A DNA stretch of 64,000 nucleotides from Niebla homalea (Eukaryota > Ascomycota > Lecanoromycetes > Lecanorales > Ramalinaceae). The stretch covers positions 2,170,001 through 2,234,000 of the forward strand of contig JAHGAU010000001.1 in assembly GCA_019925105.1 (NCBI GenBank). The letters are read 5' to 3'. Made by a program: the position numbers and the translations under genes. Of this stretch, positions 48,716-58,341 are shown piece after piece. The notes under the pieces are model-generated. The model had not been told where the DNA came from, ran no database searches, and saw only the letters and a program-made list of their open reading frames with translations. Position 1 is the stretch's first letter. Every line of letters starts with the position of its first letter.

Positions 48716-50388
48716 ATGGTGCTAGACTTTCAATTCCCCTGGATTTGGTCTATCACACTGACGCGATATTCAACAGGCGTCACTGCTCCGTCAAATTGTT
48801 GCTGGACCTCGAGCGCGACATCCAGAAGCAGGACTAGACCTTTGCTATGTGACCGACAACAGTGGGCCTGTCCATTCTAAAGAAGCATGAACACGTCGGT
48901 CGGGTCCTACGGCTGTACTGATTATCTTTGGATGCAGTCATAGCGACCTCGGGCCCATCCTCTACATACCCTCAACGTGCCTATCGCAACCCGACCGAAG
49001 ACCTCGTGAAGTTCCTCGATTACAAGCATGGCGAGCAATGGGCCATATGGGAGTTTCGCGCAGAGGGCACAGGCTATGCCGATAGTGAGGTCTACAATCG
49101 CATACGGCATTACCCATGGCCCGATCACCATCCCCCACCATTTGCTCTCATACCGAACATCATGGCGAGCATGAGAGATTGGCTCCAGGATCCCAAAGCG
49201 GAAAAAGGAAGAGTTGTTGTGGTTCACTGTAAAGCCGGCAAAGGTCGAAGTGGGACTGCAGCAACAAGCTACCTCATTAGTGAGGAGGGCTGGTCTGTCG
49301 AGGAAGCCATGGATAGATTCACCGCCAGGAGGATGAGAAGTGGCTTTGGGGCTGGGATCAGCATACCTAGCCAAGTTCGTTGGGTAGGCTATACCGATTG
49401 GTGGACTAAGCATGGAAAGATATATGTGGAGAGGCCGATTGAGATTCTTGAAGTCCATGTTTGGGGTCTCCGGGACGGTGTCAAAGTCGCTATTGAAGGC
49501 TATGTGGACGAAGGCAGAAAAATCAAAGCCTTCCATACGTTCAGTCGACATGAGAGGACCCTCATAGACGAGCCGCCGTCGAACTCACTAAGTCCGTTGG
49601 CTGAACATTCTACGTCCCTTGAGGAATCACTGGCTCTGCATGAAAGGCAACCTCGCCAAGGGACCACTGACTCAATCACGAGCCCCTCATCAACTACAGG
49701 TCTTTCCAAGACTGATTCGTCACATGAGCCTGGAGCAGCTGCAGCCCTGTTCCGGCCAGGACAGCCCGTCATTGTACCAACTTCAGATATCAATATCGAT
49801 TTTGAACGACGCAATAGAGCCAAGTATGGCCTTACCATGGTCACTTCAGTTGCCCATGTCTGGTTCAATGCCTTCTTCGAATCGCAGTACGCGCTTCAAC
49901 AGTCAAACTCAAATGTCACTGCATCTCCGGAGGAAGGCACCCAAATTCTTGACCCCACCAAGCCGCCTTCAAGCGGTACGTTCTCTATCCACTGGGACGC
50001 AATGGATGGGATTAAAGGCTCTGCCCGTAAGGGTACGCGGGCACTGGATCGTCTCTCGGTCGTCTGGCGTGCTGTGTCATCATCCGAAACAACCCCAAGT
50101 ACAGACACGCTGGGTAAGGTCATTACGCAACCCCAACCAGGTGAGCCAGTGCCAGAGACTGGTAAGCCGGCGGTGGATAACTCATCATTACTCTTGCCCC
50201 CTAAAGCCTCAGATTCAAAAGATCTAGGGCTCAAGACCGAGGATATATGCAGCAATGACATCAGCCGGGCGAATACTCCTGTTGCAGGAGAAGGAGAATC
50301 CGTCGAGGATGACGATTCAGAAATGGGCGTGAAAACGCATGGCCTTGACGGGAAGGAAGACGTACTGCAGACGGGCAATGCCAAATGA
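48716..50388 (+). CDS. TEP1: PTEN-like lipid phosphatase
   Basis: Exons 48716..48718 (only the ATG), 48777..48861 and 48938..50388 give 512 residues. The first intron follows the start codon directly, so the protein opens MASLLRQIVAGPRARHPEAG, the usual fungal PTEN opening. The catalytic loop HCKAGKGRSG places Cys at about 127 and Arg at about 133, and YPWPDHHPP puts the general acid Asp at about 92, as in human PTEN (C124, R130, D92). The two Lys of the loop favour 3-phosphoinositides. A C2-like domain follows (IEILEVHVWGLRDGVKV...). The C-terminal 250 residues are Ser, Thr and Pro rich and probably disordered. Confidence 0.9.
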
Positions 50389-50923
50389 TAAAACGTAGCG
50401 TATCCTGAAGGCAGCGAACTGTCGAGGGACACTGCCGCACCAAAACAGCCAACACAATGACGAGCATGTCGAGAATAGGCTACCCAGAGTCACCCGTCGA
50501 TGAATCCATCCAGACGATGGGCAATGGCACATTGCAGCACTACGAGATATCGTACATCAGCACGAGTAGTATACTTGGAGTAACGGCTGAGTACTGCCCT
50601 TGGGCTCTCATCCCTGCACAAACAAAGTGAAAAGGACGCAGCATACCTTTGCTTGAAGAGACATTGGTCTGTTCGCCCGTTTGGTGCGTATGTTAGAGCA
50701 CATATCAAATCATCGCGCTCACCTCTTTTGATGTACGACCATTGTAGGTTTTGTTTCAGCTATTGATATGTATACGTTTGAGCAGCTGTCATGAGGCATG
50801 TTCTGCCATGGAGATGCCTCTGTTTGCTTGTGGAAAAAGGACAGGACGTTAAAAGCATATAATGCAATTGGCCCAAACGCGTCCAAACATGGATTGCACA
50901 TACCACCTCTCATGAGCAGGAGA

Positions 50924-50962
50924 TGTTACAGTGGGTTCATATACTACATTAGGTTCGATTCC
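50924..50962 (+). other. Orphan pol III-type A and B box pair
   Basis: GGTTCGATTCC at 50952-50962 matches the tRNA B-box consensus exactly, and TGTTACAGTGG at 50924-50934 fits 9 of 11 positions of the A box. The boxes are only 17 bases apart, too close for a tRNA, and no acceptor stem can be formed. An A-rich tail follows at 50989-51010 and a T5 run at 51021. Confidence 0.35.
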
Positions 50963-51041
50963 CAAAGGCGCTTGTCGTGGTGGTGCAGTAAAAAGAAAAA
51001 ATTAAAAAAATTATCGTAAGTTTTTCTGGAGAGTAGAGAAC

Positions 51042-51053
51042 TAGGGTTAGGGT
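51042..51053 (+). promoter_or_regulatory. Telobox-like motif upstream of RRG7
   Basis: TAGGGTTAGGGT, two near-units of the fungal telomere repeat, lies 75 bp before the RRG7 start codon. Such teloboxes occur in promoters of translation and ribosome genes and can bind Tbf1- or Rap1-type factors. It is too short for a telomere remnant to be likely. Confidence 0.4.
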
Positions 51054-51127
51054 CAGCATCACTACGGCTACACCACCCCCCCCCACACTTTCTTCTCCGC
51101 CAGCGATCTTTTCATCCACGCGATGCT

Positions 51128-51943
51128 ATGACCCCTCGCCCCGCACCCCTCCATGTCACACGCCCTTCTGCCCTCCCCGCCCCTCATCCCCGCCTTCATC
51201 CCGCCCTGATACCCCCCCCATACCATCGAGCAACATCCCACATCTCCACCACCGCCACGGGCACAAACTACGAGCGCCTCGCCCTCCTCGCCCTCCAACC
51301 CTTGGCATTCGACCTCCGCCGGGTCGGCGGCCGCGCGGACAGGGGCATCGATCTCATCGGCCGGTGGCGATTACCTTCACCCAATTTTCCCCCCAACAAG
51401 CCAACCTCTTCCCTTGCACCATCCTCATCCTCATCATCATCGTCGTCGTCCATTGACGATGTTGTGGCCAGCCCCACCGGTGGCGCAGTGGGGCCCGAAG
51501 GAAACAGGTTGGATATACCGGTGATAGCGCAGTGCAAGGGCCACAAAACCACCCCGCACCCGGCATGGGTCAGGGAATTGGAAGGCGCGGTAGCTGCGGC
51601 GCCCGGGGAGTGGAGGGATGGGGTTGGGGTGCTGATTAGTATGGGGAAAGCCACGCCGGGCGTGAGGGAGGCGGTTATGAGGGCGAGGAGGGGGTTGGTT
51701 TGGGTGCAGATGATGGAGGAGGAGGGCGATGGTGGCGGTGGCGGTGGCGGTGGGGATGGGGGACAAGAGGTGAGAGGGAGAGGGAGCATTGGGCAAGTGC
51801 TTTGGAATAAGCAGGTCGGGGGACTGTTGGGGGAGAGGGTGGGTGTGGGGTTTGTGTATAGGCCGATGGGAGGGGGAAAGGTGGGGAGGGAGTTGAGGTT
51901 GATGTATGAGGGCAAAATGTGGGAACCGGAGCCGGGGACGTAA
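51128..51943 (+). CDS. RRG7: Required for respiratory growth protein 7, mitochondrial
   Basis: A single exon of 271 residues. The N-terminal 45 residues are rich in Pro, Arg, His and Ala with few acids, as expected of a mitochondrial presequence. The core has GTNYERLALLALQPL, RVGGRADRGIDLIGRWRLP and DIPVIAQCKGHK, the pattern of the Rrg7/DUF2034 family, which resembles PD-(D/E)XK endonuclease folds: D...(I)DL and QCK supply the Asp and Lys. Yeast rrg7 mutants fail to respire; the biochemical role is not known. Two low-complexity inserts, a run of ten Ser (about 100-109) and a Gly run (about 203-210), come from TCN and GGN repeats. The antisense frame is a shadow. Confidence 0.85.
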   Translation: MTPRPAPLHVTRPSALPAPHPRLHPALIPPPYHRATSHISTTATGTNYERLALLALQPLAFDLRRVGGRADRGIDLIGRWRLPSPNFPPNKPTSSLAPSSSSSSSSSSIDDVVASPTGGAVGPEGNRLDIPVIAQCKGHKTTPHPAWVRELEGAVAAAPGEWRDGVGVLISMGKATPGVREAVMRARRGLVWVQMMEEEGDGGGGGGGGDGGQEVRGRGSIGQVLWNKQVGGLLGERVGVGFVYRPMGGGKVGRELRLMYEGKMWEPEPGT

Positions 51944-52296
51944 AGAGGGTTTATGGGTGCATGAAGTTGAATGACGTTGTGACAGGTACGTCCAATGCGT
52001 TGCGAATCATAAGCTCAAGCATCAAGGTGAGCCTTAATGTCTCAATATCATACATTGGCTTGCTGTGGACTACTACCTCTTCCAGCCAAAAAGTCCCATA
52101 CCAGTCCTTTTATGTACAAAGTAGCAACAGCAGCCAAGAGCCAAAGACAAGTTTACCGCCGACCAGATCAAGCCCCTGAGGCTGTCTTTCAGTGACTAGC
52201 AAATGCAAGAGTGTCCCAAAATTCTGTGTGGGTATTGCTGGAATCCGTTCCAAGTATGCATGTTCATAAAGTCAAGACGAGAATAATTTTGCTTCG
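51944..52296. other. Intergenic, 353 bp
   Basis: Convergent 3' flanks of RRG7 and the La gene. Nothing seen. Confidence 0.5.
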
Positions 52297-53865
52297 TCAG
52301 GCTTCTTTGATGTCAGCCTTTTTGCCCTGTCTCTCTCCTTCAAGTTCTTCATCGTCCTCACGACTTCGCTTTTTAGAGGTAGCTTCAGCATCGTCTTTAG
52401 CGACTGGAGCCTCTGCTGGAGCCGCATCTGCCGTAGTCTCAACACCCTTCTTGGAGGTTTCTCCCGTAACGCCTTCGGCTTCCGCAACTGGGACTTCTTT
52501 CTCTTCGCCCGGGTCTTTTTCCTTGCTTGGGGAGTGTCTGAAGAATGTGTCAGCATACGAGGATAGAATCAATTGGATTCTGTCGCACCGATCTCGTTCC
52601 TTTCGATCACCTCTGCTGTCTCCGGTCCTTCCTCTACCACGCCCCCTACCACCTCCTCGCCCAAAGCCTCTACCACCTCGGCCTCTATTTCCACGTCGGT
52701 CGTTGCGATCGTCATGCCTGAGTTCCGGAAAGCCTTCCTTGGCGTCATCGTTCCTACGCTCTTTCCAGTCTCGCCCGTCGTTGTCACCGGAGCCCCAGCG
52801 TCCGTGATTGCTTCGGCGGTCCCCGCTACCTCGCATGCCTGGGCTGTTAGGTCTTACTCGACCTGCTTTGATGTCTTCAACCTTCTCATCACAGTACGTC
52901 TTCTTGCTCTTGATCTGTAGGGATCTGCCTTTGTACATGGGCGGCGAATCGATGGCTAAAAAGTTGTTTGCTGTATCTTCGTTTTCAAATTCGACGAAGA
53001 CGCTGCCCTTGAACGTGCCATCCATATCTCGGCGTAAACGGACAGAGTTGGTAGACCCGTAGTTTGCAAAGAACGCTTCGATGTCGAACTGTGTACTGGC
53101 CTCTTCATCTCCGAACCCTTTCGCATAAATACTCTGGGCCATCGACTGGGTTTCATGAACTTGGAGGACTTCCTCCATAGGCTTGCCAACAAGCCCTTCC
53201 TCAAGTGGTTGTTTGCGCTGGATGTCATTGTCTTCATTGACTATGTTCAGAGTCGTACTCTCCTTAAGAGCAGCAACGATAGCTGATCGGGGCTTAAAAT
53301 GGTGCATTCGCTTGAAAGAATGGATGGTGTCAATTGGTACGGGAACATTCTTGTGCCCATCAATTTTCGAGAACAGGAATTTGTCAGTCAGAAGATTGGA
53401 GTCCGAGAAATAGAATTCGACCTTGATCTAATTAGTGTGTGCCATTCAGCATACAATTGATATTGCGCGAACCTGCTTTCGTATGGCTACAGGATCATCA
53501 CTATCCGGCAGGTTTGGTTGGAACTTATTGTTTCGCTTCGAGTCAAAATTCTTCTCGAACTTCCCTCCCCTCTGTGGTCGATTGTTGTAGCGCTTGCCTT
53601 GGTACGCCCCATTCGATCTTCGCTCGCCATTCGCTTGCTGGTGCGCAGACATGGGTTTCTCAATCTTTTGTGGGGCTTGGTTTGTGGGTTTCTCAATTTT
53701 CTGCGGAACTTCGTCCGTAGGTGTTTTCCTGATTGTGTCGTTCGTTGAGGGCTCTACTGGCTTTGCACTTTGGACAGGCGGCTGATCGACAGCTTTCTCT
53801 GGCTGGACGGCTTCTTGCTGCTTGCTATCGCCGTTCACGGTCGAAGGCGCTTCGACCTCGGCCAT
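52297..53865 (-). CDS. LHP1: La RNA-binding protein
   Basis: Exons 53865..53473, 53427..52589 and 52537..52297 give 490 residues. La proteins bind the UUU-3' end of new pol III transcripts and protect and chaperone tRNA precursors. The La motif begins across the first junction (DPVAIRKQ, then IKVEFYFSDSNLLTDKFLF) at about 125-205, and an RRM follows (SIYAKGFGD...GSVFVEFENED) at about 230-305. An Arg-Gly-rich box lies at about 355-410 and a charged tail with a KKRSRED nuclear signal ends the protein. The third intron boundary removes a 51-bp stop-free intron (52588..52538). An acidic, Pro-rich head of about 120 residues is unusual in length. Divergent from NAM9. Confidence 0.9.
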
Positions 53866-54213
53866 GGTGGGGGTGGATCAATGAGCTGTTAGAGATGTAT
53901 TTGCTGCATGGAACCAGTACGTGTGAAGATCAGTTGTAATTTTATGAAAATAGACCACCGGAATTTGATGCAAGTTCAAACAGACTTTGAATTGTTTGTG
54001 ACAAATGGGGGGGGAAGCTTGAAAGTGGTGAATGACTCGATCAAGTGGGACCTCGGGAGCTTGGTGGGAGAGCTTTGGCTAAAACTACCTAGCGTAGCGA
54101 ACGTATTCCCGGGAGGCCAACGTTATGTCCGAGCCTTGGCATACAGCTATAAATTTAGTTTTGGTGTCTGGAAGTTGCTTGCATTCCAATGTAAAGCCTC
54201 GCATTGAAGCATT
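53866..54213. other. Divergent LHP1-NAM9 promoter region
   Basis: 348 bp between divergent start codons. It holds a G8 run at about 54007-54014. No clear telobox or CCAAT box seen. Confidence 0.4.
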
Positions 54214-55573
54214 ATGCGAAAGAGGCTCCATGGTTTGAAGCGGATAGTATGTTCTTTAATGCCCGCCTATGGCGTATCTAAGATATCTGACAAATCTTTA
54301 GAAACTTCGCCAGTCATGGAACAAATACAATCTCTACAATCTCGCGCGTGCTGAAGTCCAACAAACCCGCAACCAGACCTTCTTCCAGCAGAAATGGAAA
54401 GCCAAGTCCATGTCCAGAGCTTTCCATGGCGAGACCATTCGGGAGAAAATGTGGACTCGAATGTTCCGGCCCGGCATTCGATCTGTCGTACCAATGGACT
54501 ACCATTATCTCGCCAAACATGACGGAGCAGAGCAAGCCGCGGGGCGTGGGTCGGGCGCAGACAAACCCCCGGACAACGAGGAGAAACAGTACCAGAGGAC
54601 CCCATATTTGTCAAATATGTATGCACAAATTGAGAGGAGACTAGACGCTGCCATCTTTCGAGCATTGTTTGCCAGCAGCACACGGCAGGCGAGGCAATTC
54701 GTCATCCATGGCAATGTCAAAGTCAATGGGAAGAAGATGAGATACCCAGGATATCAGCTAAACCCAGGCGACATGTTCCAAGTCGAGCCTGACCGAGTCA
54801 TGTTTGCCACCGGGGCCCCTAAAGATAGCATCGAAAGGCGAGATGGAAGGCAACTCAGAGCTAGGGTGCTGAAAGAGAAGGAGGCGAACAGCGAGACCGG
54901 AGAAATCGAAGGAGATTCAGAATCAAAGTCGGACACAGCCCTGACACCCAAGGCTGTAGCGGGCGAGGAGATGACCCCTGAGCAGGAACTCAAACAACGT
55001 CGAGCTTCGCTCCAGGATCTCATCAAAGAAGCCAAGACTCTCCTCAACAATCCCTCTCTATCCATGTCTGCGAAGCGCAAGCAAGACCTGCGCGCCTTCC
55101 AAAGGACGGTGCGTAAGGCAATGCCTCGGTCTGGATCTGGTTCTGTTGAAGAGCTTGATGCGCAACTTCAAGACATCACGGACCGCCTTGCACAACCTAA
55201 CAAGCCTCTTCCCGCGGATGAGGCAAAGACAAGCAGTCTTCCTTCCGAAGAGATGCCAGAACTTTCAACGCCCTCACTTCGAGGGGAGTTGGAAACGCTA
55301 AAGCCGGACCAACTGCGCACCCTGCGGCAGGCATTGATCGAAGCCAAAGAAAACCCCATTGATCATAGTAAACCGTATGCGACACCGTGGCGGCCAAGGG
55401 ATTATATGAGCGCGTTTGCTTTCGTGCCTAGGTATCTGGAAGTGCATCCCAAAGTCTGCGCAGCGGTTTATTTGAGGCATCCTGTCGCCAGGCCTGGGTT
55501 GGCCGAGGTGCCCTCTCCCTTTCCAATGGAGACTCTGAGCTTGGCACACAGTTGGTATCTGAGGAGAAGGTGA
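54214..55573 (+). CDS. NAM9: Mitochondrial small-subunit ribosomal protein uS4m
   Basis: Exons 54214..54246 and 54302..55573 with a 55-bp intron give 434 residues, comparable to yeast Nam9 (486). The first exon encodes only MRKRLHGLKRI; the second opens KLRQSWNKYNLYNLAR, typical of fungal uS4m. The S4 RNA-binding domain is at about 135-195 (RQARQFVIHGNVKVNGKKM, YQLNPGDMFQVEPDRVMF). A long charged insert of about 150 residues follows, and the C-terminal mitochondrial extension has YATPWRPRDYMSAFAFVPRYLE. It assembles in the body of the mitochondrial 37S subunit. The basic N-terminus can serve as import signal. Confidence 0.93.
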
Positions 55574-55918
55574 TGGCGATGGATTCACATTGTACCTGTC
55601 CTCAGATCATACTGGATGATCATATCCTAATTCACAGAAGCAAAGATTACTCGAGATCTCTCAAACACGTTCGACATAGTATAATGAGAAAATGTACGGT
55701 GAGATCAAACATGGGCATTGTTCAGATTTGCTATTGTAGTATATATTTGAAGGAGAAAAGGGTATTCTTCCGGCAAGTACCGGAATATTTGCACCGCCAA
55801 ATGCCATGAACAAACATGCGTATGTCACTGTCCAAAGGCCCCGTAGGCGTACAAAATTACAGGGTACTTCTGCGACAACGTCAAGGGAGGAAGGCCTGTT
55901 GACCTTATGACACCCGTT
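55574..55918. other. Intergenic, 345 bp
   Basis: Convergent 3' flanks of the two mitoribosomal genes NAM9 and mL44. Nothing else seen. Confidence 0.5.
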
Positions 55919-57207
55919 TTATACCACCACTTCGCCTCCATCAATCATGACCGGCTCCCATACCTCCCCGCTCTTTCCGACCGCCTCACTTGGCACCCTT
56001 ACTTTGAGAGGACTGTACAGATACCACCCTTTCAATGCCGCAATAGCCGCTCTGATCCTCGCTTCATCTAAGCTCCCTCCACTACCTTCCCCCAGCTTTT
56101 CCCGGCCGCTAAATATGCCAACCACAAATACGGGATGCCGACTTTTTCTTCCAGTTTCTGATAGTAATCGTGCAAGAGGCGGATCAAAATCTTCGCGGGC
56201 ACACAATTTGGCAAGATCGCGAGTAGCCTGCTGAAATTGGAACAAGGACGCAACGTCTAGGTGCCGAGATAGAAAATGAGCGTTGTAGAATGCTTTCGTC
56301 TGTCGCAGTCCCGTGTGGAGGTACAACGCCCCCATCAGCGCCCTCACGAAGCCCGCAGAAGCCTCTTCCAATGTCTTTGGTGGCGGCTCCGATGGTGTCC
56401 GTACAACAGTCCTTGCACTAGAATCTGTAGTATCGGTCTTTCTTGAAGATTTGCTGTCCAAATCATGGCTGGTCACACCCTTCTGCCAGCCCCTGAGTTT
56501 CTGCACCTGATCCGCTGGACCATCCAGCTCCTTGAATTGGGTCCCCGTCCCGCCGACACTTGCGTTACCAGCGACCAAGCGCATGAATTGCAAGAAGCCG
56601 GGATCAACTTCCAGTCCAGGCGCAGCAGCATGTTCAACACCCCATTCCCTGCTTATTGCAAGCAAGGTCTTGGTTCCAACATATGCAGTGACGGCTGAGA
56701 TGTAGACTTCCTGCGGCAGCCGAGGGTAGCGACAGATTATGGCTTCTGACGTGAAATAGCCTAGCAGATCATTTCCAAGCACAGAAAGAGAGGCGTTATT
56801 CTGGTTAGATTGAGGTTTGGCGGAGGGATCAATCAGGCAGCGGGCAAAGGCTGTCATGGGAAGTCGGGGAGGGAGTCTCATGCGAGCGTATAGGGCTGCG
56901 AGGCGTGCGGATTCGGTTGGACATGTTGGTCGTTGAAGGGGATGGCGTGGAGTTCTAGAGTTGGATGCCTCTGCAATTCCTATTCGAGAGGAAGAATTGA
57001 AGGCATCTGAATCAACTCCCCGTCACCTGCTCCATTACCAGATAAGGGCGTGTCATCGTAGTGATGCTGAGATGCTGTGGCTGTCGATTGAGCGCGGAAG
57101 GATTGAGGAACTCGGCGACGGTACTGGCATTGAAATTGGATGGAGCACGGTCTCGTGCGCTGCGAGAGGACGGAGCCGCTCCATCGTATGAGGTGCAGGC
57201 TTTTCAT
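55919..57207 (-). CDS. MRPL3: Mitochondrial large-subunit ribosomal protein mL44
   Basis: Exons 57207..57027 and 56970..55919 give about 410 residues. The second exon carries an RNase III-like domain (LGNDLLGYFTSEAIICRYPRLPQE, GFVRALMGALYLHTG) whose acidic catalytic residues are not apparent, and a C-terminal double-stranded RNA-binding fold (VVGIFSGREKLGEGSGGSLDEA). This is the make-up of mL44 (yeast Mrpl3). The first exon, opening MKSLHLIRWSGSVLSQRTRP and with FRAQSTA, is a fitting mitochondrial presequence. The donor is uncertain: GTGACG at 57026 or GTAATG at 57038; both keep the frame and differ by four residues. Confidence 0.88.
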
Positions 57208-57485
57208 ATAGCGAGCGAAAGAGTTTCTGCTGAGCTCAAGACATTGATGACGCTATCGAACAACACGATGAAGAACAGAGTGAAGTTGACTTCTCCTTCG
57301 TTCGTCAATCGATCTCGCAAATTATATTTGAGCTAGCATTCACTGCCACGTGACTTGGCGTTTCTTTGCTTTTTCCCTACCGCACCATTGGCGCCGGGCC
57401 ATTATCCGCGGCTGTCCTTTACAGATCAATGCTGGTGAACCTCATCAATTGACTTCCATCATCATCTGGACTTCCCTCATTCACA

Positions 57486-57945
57486 ATGCCAGGCGCAACT
57501 GAGCCAGATCCTCCCACAAAACCTGCCTTATCCAAGGGAGCAGCGGCCACACATTCAAGTGGTGGAAAGATCCCGTATGAGTTTTCCGATCCGCAGCCCA
57601 CTTGGTCTGCCACACTCTAAGCATTCACAGGTATCCGAAGCATGTGTGGTCTCCAGCAGGAGGATGGTACGGGCAACCACACAATTGGAAATCAAATACC
57701 GCCGTGATGGCCGCAGTAGTCTTCGGTATTACTGCACTCGCGTTCAAATGGAGCGCAGACCATGAGTTTCGGTGGTACATGCCTGAGAAGGGAAGATTTT
57801 TTCCATCAAGATAGTACGTCACAATTTGATTCCCCGTACAGCCACACCTGCTGACTCGCCTTCTTCAAAAAACAGTTGGAGCAAGCAGATCAAAGAGTAT
57901 GAGCAAGCGGAAGCAGCCAAGGAGTCTCACTCTGAAAGCCGGTAA
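57486..57945 (+). CDS. Small single-TM protein, probably mitochondrial inner membrane
   Basis: Exons 57486..57574, 57631..57813 and 57876..57945 give 113 residues; both introns end in good CACAG/AACAG acceptors. A polar head of 30 residues leads to YPKHVWSPAGGWYGQPHNWK, then one membrane helix (AVMAAVVFGITALAFKW), then a charged tail beginning HEFRWYMPEKGRFFPSR and SKQIKEYEQAEAAKE. The PKHVWSPAGGW motif followed by one helix recurs in short fungal proteins that I associate with the respiratory chain, possibly a complex I accessory subunit, but I cannot name it. It sits beside two mitoribosomal genes. Confidence 0.7.
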
Positions 57946-58341
57946 AGTCATTTGTATTGTCACTGCATCGGCGGCGTCGGAACGACTACGGAGACCTAGT
58001 GAGCTTTTCACATAATCCTCTACAGGGAGCAAAGCATCTTCGATGAGCGTCAAGAGTCGAATGTAAACAATGAATGTCTCAGAATGAGGTCCTCAAACAT
58101 TCATGCCATTGGGCGTTTACATATCGCATCGTATCAAAACTCGGACGGGTCACAAGGATTTCATCATCACCGTTGCTCGCTTTGGGAAATGTTTTCAGGT
58201 ATGGCGAAGAACTTGCCGTTATTGAATTTCAGCCGACTTAGCTATCAGCTACGCGTTCGCAAATCCGGTAAAGGTAAGACCACTTCCTTGAATGTATCTC
58301 TCAAATCTTCCGAGCACGCTCTCTCCGTTCCCTGCGAACTC
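57946..58341. other. Intergenic, 396 bp
   Basis: Convergent 3' flanks of the small membrane-protein gene and the Mak32-like gene. The plus-strand frame at 58084-58521 runs antisense into the kinase gene and has no domain. Confidence 0.5.

Larger units (their letters stand above)
50389..51127. other. Intergenic, 739 bp
   Basis: It holds the 3' flank of the PTEN-like gene, a B-box-like sequence with an A-rich tail (50924-51010), and a telobox-like repeat near the RRG7 start (51042-51053). No gene seen. Confidence 0.5.

Noticed and set aside
50924..50975. Possible tRNA gene
   Set aside because: B box is exact but the A box is too close, the T stem has a mismatch and no acceptor stem or anticodon arm can be drawn.
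51042..51053. Interstitial telomere or chromosome fusion scar
   Set aside because: Only two near-units; far too short and placed in a normal promoter.
51268..51915. Antisense frame of 215 codons across RRG7
   Set aside because: A shadow of low-complexity Ser and Gly codon repeats; the sense frame has the Rrg7 motifs.
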